Source: Halobacillus salinarum
Lineage (GTDB): Bacteria; Bacillota; Bacilli; Bacillales; Halobacillaceae
DNA length: 64,000 bases
Direction: 5' to 3'
Assembly: GCF_022919095.1 (NCBI RefSeq)
Contig: NZ_CP095073.1
Coordinates: 496,001 to 560,000 of the forward strand
This document shows positions 59,828 through 64,000 of this stretch, in pieces. The notes below the pieces were generated by a model. That model was not told the origin of the DNA and did not search any database. It saw nothing but the letters and a program-made list of their open reading frames with translations. The position numbers were made by a program, and so were the translations under genes. Within the stretch, counting starts at the first letter, position 1; every line of letters starts with the position of its first letter.

Positions 59828-60170
59828 AAAACTAGAAAGGAGGCCATGCAGAATCGATAAGATCTTTAAAGCCCTGGCCGACACCAACCGCCGGTCGCTG
59901 CTGGATGAACTGTACAGGAATAATGGCCAGACCTTGAACGAGTTGTGTGTTCCCATGACCATTTCCCGGCAGGCTGTCACGAAACATTTAATGATCCTTG
60001 AAGAAGCGGAGCTTATTGTTGTAGAAAGACGCGGAAGAGAGCGAAGGCATTATTTAAATGCCGCTCCCCTTGGCGACATCTACAGCCGCTGGCTGAGCAA
60101 GTATGATCAGTCCAGGGCAGCCGCCTTGGAGCAGTTAAAAACGAAGCTGGAGGAGGAAGACGATGAATGA
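59817..60170 (+). CDS. ArsR family regulator; start codon unclear
   Basis: The domain begins at IDKIFKALADTNRRSLLDEL (codon at 59853) and is complete: TLNELCVPMTISRQAVTKHL, MILEEAELIVVERRGRERRH. The only in-frame start codon upstream is TTG at 59817, but this lies before the -10 (59822), so it would not be on the transcript. AAGGAGG at about 59837-59843 is followed by ATG (59846), yet that ATG is out of frame and stops after four codons. A two-base deletion after MQN would explain this; otherwise a non-standard start (ATC at 59853) is used. The gene overlaps the SRPBCC gene by 8 bases. Confidence 0.72.
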   Translation: MHIIKLERRPCRIDKIFKALADTNRRSLLDELYRNNGQTLNELCVPMTISRQAVTKHLMILEEAELIVVERRGRERRHYLNAAPLGDIYSRWLSKYDQSRAAALEQLKTKLEEEDDE

Positions 60171-60612
60171 CTTTGTCTATGTCACGTATATTCGATCTTC
60201 ACGGCTGAAAGTTTGGGAAGCTTTAACGAGCGGATCTTTTACAAGAAAGTACTTTTTCGGAAGAGACGTCGTTTCTGAATGGACAGAAGGGGCAAGGGTA
60301 GTCTATTTACGGGAAAACGGGGAGCTTGACGTGGAAGGAGAAGTGCTGCAAGCCAACCCTTTTGAGCGTCTGTCCTTCACGTGGAGGCATGCAGGGGATA
60401 CGCGCAGCGAACCGACTATCGTGACCTTTATTCTTGAAGAGATGAACGAAACCGTCAAATTGACGCTGCATCATGAACGGCTGATGGATGGGGATCTCAA
60501 CGAGGAAAATGATACGTTTAGAGGACTGAATAATGGCTGGCCGGCCATTCTCAGCAACTTAAAAAGCTATTTGGAAACGGGGGAGACGCTCACCCCCATG
60601 GATATAAAATAA
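60163..60612 (+). CDS. SRPBCC/AHSA1 domain protein
   Basis: 149 residues. VTYIRSSRLKVWEALTSGSF, TRKYFFGRDVVSEWTEGARV, FERLSFTWRHAGDTRSEPTI and GLNNGWPAILSNLKSYLETG are standard AHSA1 blocks. GGAGGAGGAAG before ATG. Second gene of the pair; start overlaps the ArsR end, so ArsR translation may feed it. Confidence 0.9.
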   Translation: MNDFVYVTYIRSSRLKVWEALTSGSFTRKYFFGRDVVSEWTEGARVVYLRENGELDVEGEVLQANPFERLSFTWRHAGDTRSEPTIVTFILEEMNETVKLTLHHERLMDGDLNEENDTFRGLNNGWPAILSNLKSYLETGETLTPMDIK

Positions 60613-60628
60613 TCGGTTTCTTTACTAT

Positions 60629-60657
60629 AAAAGGCTGTCGAGTTCTGCTCGACAGCC
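60629..60657 (-). terminator. Terminator hairpin
   Basis: GGCTGTCGAG / CTCGACAGCC, 5-base loop; on the minus strand followed by TTTT. It may serve converging transcripts. Confidence 0.6.
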
Positions 60658-60660
60658 AGT

Positions 60661-60815
60661 GTATGTATAGCTGTTCATTTGGATACCAGGGCTGCTTAAG
60701 CCCGCTATTGCCGGAAGTCGTGATGACGACACGGCCGTTTATGCCGGTACGGAAAGTGTCTGCTCCGGCGCTTTTTAAATGGTTGATGGCAAGTGGATGA
60801 TTCGGCTGTCCTGGA
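60661..60815 (-). pseudogene. Remnant of a ComEC-like MBL-fold hydrolase C terminus
   Basis: Reading the minus strand from about 60815 gives YPGQPNHPLAINHLKSAGAD, TFRTGINGRVVITTSGN, close to the end of ComEC-type metallo-beta-lactamase proteins (G-HP-x-x-LxxLKxAGAxxYRTDxxGxVxI). There is no start and the upstream part is replaced by the glycosyltransferase gene, so only the tail survives. Confidence 0.4.
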
Positions 60816-60819
60816 TATT

Positions 60820-62028
60820 TTATTCAATGCTGTAGTCGAGTTTAAACGAAATGATTTCATCGGCTGCCCGCATGTAACCGCCGGCCTCTTGGAGTGACTC
60901 TCCTACTTTTTCGCTGTTTTCCTTATAGCGCGGTTCATTTAGAATACGATTGGCGGACGTTTTGAGCTGATCAGCCGTCACCTTTTCACGATCAAGCTTA
61001 AATCCGGCCTCGAGCTCTTCGATACGCTTCGCAATGATCGGCTGGTCGCCGCGTACAGGCAGCACGACGAGCGGCACTCCATAGTAAAGCCCTTCACTCG
61101 AACTGTTCATGCCGCCGTGTGTGAAAAACACATCCGCCTGCTCGAGCACCTCTAATTGCGGTACATAATTATGAACAAAAAAGTTGTCCGGGATATCCTC
61201 AAAGTCCTCCACATTGATTTTTTTCCCTACCGACATGACCACATTGGCTTCGCTGTTTCTAAAGGCGTCGAAGCACGTTTCATACAGCTCAGGCTGGTCA
61301 TTAAATACCGTTCCCATGGAGATGTAAATCAGCTTTCCTTCCGGGAGGTTTTCAAAAGAAAACGGCTCAACATCCCTGCGCGGGGCAATGGAAGGGCCGA
61401 CAAATTTGAAGCTCTCATCAAACTCCTCAGCATAGGGCTGATAGAGTTCTGAGGTGTAAACGATCGTCATATCGCCCGGCTGGTTCATAATATCCTGGAA
61501 GCGGCGGATCGGGAGCCCGTACTCGTTTTCCCATTTTTCCGTAATTGCATGAACTTCTCCGGTTTGAGGAATCTCAATATTCATGATTTGATTTTCTTCG
61601 TTTTTCATAAACTCGGAAACGACTTCGGAATTCAACGCAAACGTCGTACAGGAAGAGATTTTCGGCAGCTGCAGCACGTCGGCAATCATCTTCCCGGCAG
61701 CAAAATTATTATCGTAAATGACATAATCGTAGGCTTCGGTTTTTAACGTATCCAGTTCCTGTTCCATGACGTCATCCATCCCTTTGATGAGATGGGTCAT
61801 TAACTTTTCGCGGTCAAGCTTTTGCGGATCCTCGTTGAGGGTGCCGGGTTTAGGCATAAAGTTTTCGTACGCTCGAAATTCGGCTCCTGTCTGCTCAATC
61901 TTCTCTTTGTAATCCTCGACGCAGTAATAGACAACGTCTTCTCCTCGCTGCATGAGTTCTTCGACAAGGGCAATTGTCGGATTGATGTGCCCTTCGCCGG
62001 GAAAGTTAAATACAAGAACATTAGACAT
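60820..62028 (-). CDS. Macrolide-type (MGT) glycosyltransferase, GT1
   Basis: 402 residues. MSNVLVFNFPGEGHINPTIA with the N-terminal His acceptor site, and the donor-binding block FFTHGGMNSSSEGLYYGVPL, VVLPVRGDQPIIAKRIEELE. Close in type to YjiC/YojK of Bacillus, which use UDP-glucose to glycosylate macrolides, flavonoids and other phenols. No signal peptide; cytoplasmic. RBS AAGGAGAG before ATG. Single gene. Confidence 0.92.
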   Translation of the reverse strand: MSNVLVFNFPGEGHINPTIALVEELMQRGEDVVYYCVEDYKEKIEQTGAEFRAYENFMPKPGTLNEDPQKLDREKLMTHLIKGMDDVMEQELDTLKTEAYDYVIYDNNFAAGKMIADVLQLPKISSCTTFALNSEVVSEFMKNEENQIMNIEIPQTGEVHAITEKWENEYGLPIRRFQDIMNQPGDMTIVYTSELYQPYAEEFDESFKFVGPSIAPRRDVEPFSFENLPEGKLIYISMGTVFNDQPELYETCFDAFRNSEANVVMSVGKKINVEDFEDIPDNFFVHNYVPQLEVLEQADVFFTHGGMNSSSEGLYYGVPLVVLPVRGDQPIIAKRIEELEAGFKLDREKVTADQLKTSANRILNEPRYKENSEKVGESLQEAGGYMRAADEIISFKLDYSIE

Positions 62029-62144
62029 TAAGCTCTCTCCTTTAACCTTGAGTTAATTCATGAATCGTACCACTGCGGTTTACCCCGCGTAAAGCAATGA
62101 CCTTTCATAACGCGTGAGTTGATTCGTTTTTACTAGCTGCGCAT

Positions 62145-62174
62145 AAAAAATCCCCTTACTTTTTCATAAGGGGA
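62145..62174 (-). terminator. Terminator of AbrB-type gene
   Basis: TCCCCTTA / TAAGGGGA with an 8-base loop; on the minus strand followed by TTTTTT. Confidence 0.8.
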
Positions 62175-62180
62175 GGATAG

Positions 62181-63245
62181 TTAATTTGGTTCAGCTTCCG
62201 CAGGCTCTTCTTTCGTGACGAGTAAAGGAATGAGCATCGGAATAATGAGAATGATCGCGAGCAGTCTGGTTACCTGCATGGCCGCTACAATACTTGCATC
62301 AAGACCGAGCGAGGCAGCGACAGACGCCATTTGCGGAGCTCCAGCCGGAACAATCGCAAGCAGGCTCGTAATGAAATCAAGCGGGGTCATCAAGTAAAAA
62401 ACAAAGGTGATGATAAATGTTAAGATAAAGAAAGCACCTAAAACGCCGAGACTCGTCCAGCCGATTCTTTTAATCTCAACGAGTGATTCCCTGTCAAAGC
62501 GCACGCCGATAATCACGCCAAGGATGGCCATGCCGGCGCCAACCATGACATTCGGCATCGCGGGCAGCGTCTTAACAAAGGTAATAAAAACAAAGCCAAA
62601 GATGATTGAGTATAAAAACGGCGCCAGCGGAATCCGCCACTTGCTGGCGACAAACAAAGTGAAGGCTGCCAGCAGAATGAAAATGATGAGGGCTTCCCAC
62701 ATCGGCACCTCACTATGCACCGTTTGCACAGGAGAGGCGCTTTCGGTTTCCTCTGTAGAAATAAACGAAGACATCACCCCGGCTACGATCGGAATCGTAG
62801 AAACGAGCATCATGATGCGTACCGTTTGAAAAGCCGCCACCATGCTTAAATTGGCTTTGTATTCCCGGCTTAACGCCATCATAATCGATGCGCCCGCAGG
62901 CAGACAGCAGAACAAGGCGGTTTTAGCATCGAGGTTCGAGTATTTATCAAGAACCTTGCCTAAAAACCAGCTGGCAAGCAATAAGGTAACCATCGAAACG
63001 GCTAGGGGAAGCAGGTAGCTCGCCGCTTCTTTAAACATCGTCAATTGAATGCCGATGCCGATGCTCACACCAATTACAGCAAGCGACAGGTCAAAAAGCA
63101 GGTTCGGATAGCTGATGTCTGCAATGAGTAAACGGTAGCTGGCGCCGACAAGCATTGCTCCCAGCAGCCAGCCGGCTGGAATATGGAGCAGATCAAACAA
63201 ATAGCCGCCTGCAAACGCACAGAGCAATAAAAGAGTTTTTTTCAT
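62181..63245 (-). CDS. AbrB family membrane protein (ammonia monooxygenase-like DUF)
   Basis: 354 residues with about ten TM segments and an internal duplication, each half with a HIPAGWLLGAMLVGASYRLL / MPNVMVGAGMAILGVIIG type start and a PAGAxxM element (FCCLPAGASIMMALSREY and IVPAGAPQMASVAASLGLDA). This is the AbrB-duplication family, often annotated as putative ammonia monooxygenase but a transporter by structure. RBS AAGGTG. Its leader holds a strong hairpin (63281-63311). Confidence 0.9.
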   Translation of the reverse strand: MKKTLLLLCAFAGGYLFDLLHIPAGWLLGAMLVGASYRLLIADISYPNLLFDLSLAVIGVSIGIGIQLTMFKEAASYLLPLAVSMVTLLLASWFLGKVLDKYSNLDAKTALFCCLPAGASIMMALSREYKANLSMVAAFQTVRIMMLVSTIPIVAGVMSSFISTEETESASPVQTVHSEVPMWEALIIFILLAAFTLFVASKWRIPLAPFLYSIIFGFVFITFVKTLPAMPNVMVGAGMAILGVIIGVRFDRESLVEIKRIGWTSLGVLGAFFILTFIITFVFYLMTPLDFITSLLAIVPAGAPQMASVAASLGLDASIVAAMQVTRLLAIILIIPMLIPLLVTKEEPAEAEPN

Positions 63246-63280
63246 AGATACACACCTTAATCAGAATTCTGAACAAGAAA

Positions 63281-63311
63281 AACATCTATTCAAAAGCGGA
63301 GAATAGATGTT
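63281..63311. promoter_or_regulatory. 11-bp inverted repeat in the AbrB/LysE intergenic region
   Basis: AACATCTATTC (63281-63291) and GAATAGATGTT (63301-63311), exact arms, 9-base loop. On the minus strand it is followed by TTTC and lies 36 bases before the AbrB start, so it may be an attenuator or an operator for the divergent pair. Confidence 0.55.
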
Positions 63312-63418
63312 CAAAGCGTCATACAAGCTTTTGGCCAGTTGAAAGTATTAGTAATCTTAGCATATTTGATCGAGCAATCCTAACATTTGAACTGCCATCC
63401 TTCAAAGGAGGAGATAAC

Positions 63419-64000
63419 GTGAAAAAGCGAATGTGGTTTCTGTTAATTATTATCATGCTCGCCGGTGTCATAGGGTTTTTTATCCCGGCTGGCGGCTCCG
63501 GGGTGCATTGGAAGGCTCTCGTTCCTGCCGCTTTTGTTATGGCTTCCATCCCCGGTGCGAATCAGCTGCTTTCATTCAGAAACGGTCTCAGACAAGGAAC
63601 CGCCGTAGCCATTTATGCGTCCGGCGGGCGATTTACAGCCTTTGCTTTAATGATCGGAGCGGTTGCCTTAGGATTAAGCGCGCTGCTCGAAACGTCCACG
63701 CTTATTTTTATCCTTTTAAAATGGGTGGGGGTGCTCTATTTAGCCTGGCTCGGGATCAGCACGCTGGTATCGAGTAAGAAAGAATATACCGATGACGAAC
63801 CAGCCTCCAGCCCGGAAAAGCGTAGTGCCCTTGGCTTTGCCAAGCAGGAATTCCTCGTCGCAGCTGCCAATCCGAAAGCCTTGCTGCTCTTTACGGTATT
63901 TCTTCCGCAGTTTATTGAAGCAGGCGGTCATGGAACCGGAGGCCAAATCATCCTGGCCGGAGCGGCGTACATTTTGATCGAGGCCCTGTGTGCCACGGTT
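63419..64000 (+). CDS. LysE family exporter, 3' end beyond window
   Basis: GTG at 63419 after AAAGGAGGAG; 194 codons are inside the window and the frame is open at its end. An extra N-terminal TM (WFLLIIIMLAGVIGFFIPAG) precedes the LysE core: ASIPGANQLLSFRNGLRQGT (the PGP motif appears as PGAN), LKWVGVLYLAWLGISTL, then FLVAAANPKALLLFTVFLPQ with the conserved NPKA. The family exports amino acids or related metabolites. Divergent from the AbrB-type gene. Confidence 0.85.
   Translation, partial: MKKRMWFLLIIIMLAGVIGFFIPAGGSGVHWKALVPAAFVMASIPGANQLLSFRNGLRQGTAVAIYASGGRFTAFALMIGAVALGLSALLETSTLIFILLKWVGVLYLAWLGISTLVSSKKEYTDDEPASSPEKRSALGFAKQEFLVAAANPKALLLFTVFLPQFIEAGGHGTGGQIILAGAAYILIEALCATV

Overview
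The window looks like a chromosomal segment of a moderately low-GC Bacillota of the Bacillaceae, most likely a salt-adapted genus near Halobacillus or Virgibacillus. This is inferred from strong AGGAGG ribosome-binding sites, Bacillus-type operons (ahpC-ahpF, cydABCD, lrgAB-like, a RsbR-family protein), Fur, PerR and Rex operators of Bacillus type, and several acidic secreted proteins. I see no rRNA, tRNA, CRISPR array, phage genes or transposase.

Layout. 1-4.96 kb: small membrane proteins, two near-duplicate alpha/beta hydrolases (the first broken by an in-frame TAG) around a TetR regulator, and a SASA-type esterase. 5.2-9.6 kb: an orphan DUF2975 protein, a frameshifted XRE regulator with a 24-bp perfect palindrome, a DUF2089/membrane/sigma-like trio and a lipoprotein. 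9.7-14.7 kb: AraC/SDR divergent pair, DMT exporter, DUF6440 microprotein, S66 carboxypeptidase. 14.7-15.7 kb: a GC-richer island with a secreted HNH nuclease and a small partner. 16.4-20.5 kb: siderophore ABC operon behind a perfect Fur box. 20.7-23 kb: ECF sigma, PadR and a SEDS (FtsW/RodA-like) protein. 23.2-28.7 kb: an envelope-looking module in which two DUF2975 + YozG-like HTH pairs flank an operon of ABC ATPase, ABC permease, DUF817 protein and an extra UPP synthase. 28.8-33.4 kb: RsbR-like protein, L,D-transpeptidase, two GNATs, SRPBCC-ArsR. 33.6-35.8 kb: ahpC-ahpF with a PerR box. 36-41.8 kb: small hypotheticals, HNH protein, CoA-type Nudix hydrolase, M20 peptidase, LysM protein. 41.8-45.3 kb: LrgB/LrgA-like pair, CMD protein, LysR, 3-hydroxybutyrate-dehydrogenase-like SDR. 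45.4-52.2 kb: a dispersed repeat, aldolase-like PLP enzyme, formaldehyde dehydrogenase, YciI, macro domain, NTF2-like, AKR, P1 peptidase and two microproteins. 52.3-58.4 kb: cydABDC behind a Rex site, with cydD frameshifted. 58.4-60.6 kb: two SRPBCC/ArsR pairs around an acidic repeat protein. 60.7-64 kb: remnant of a ComEC-like hydrolase, MGT glycosyltransferase, AbrB-type membrane protein, and a LysE exporter cut by the window end.

The best candidate for an undescribed system is the 23.2-28.7 kb module. The same promoter-operator architecture (TTTATTG-N5-CGATAAA over the -35, with TG-N-TAAANT as extended -10, identical spacing) precedes all three DUF2975 genes in the window and also the ABC/DUF817/UPP-synthase operon. 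This predicts one small regulon run by the YozG-like HTH proteins and aimed at the envelope or lipid carrier. B. subtilis has yoaS (DUF2975), yozG (HTH) and yoaT (DUF817) as neighbours, which supports the functional link; the UPP synthase and ABC exporter add a possible purpose.
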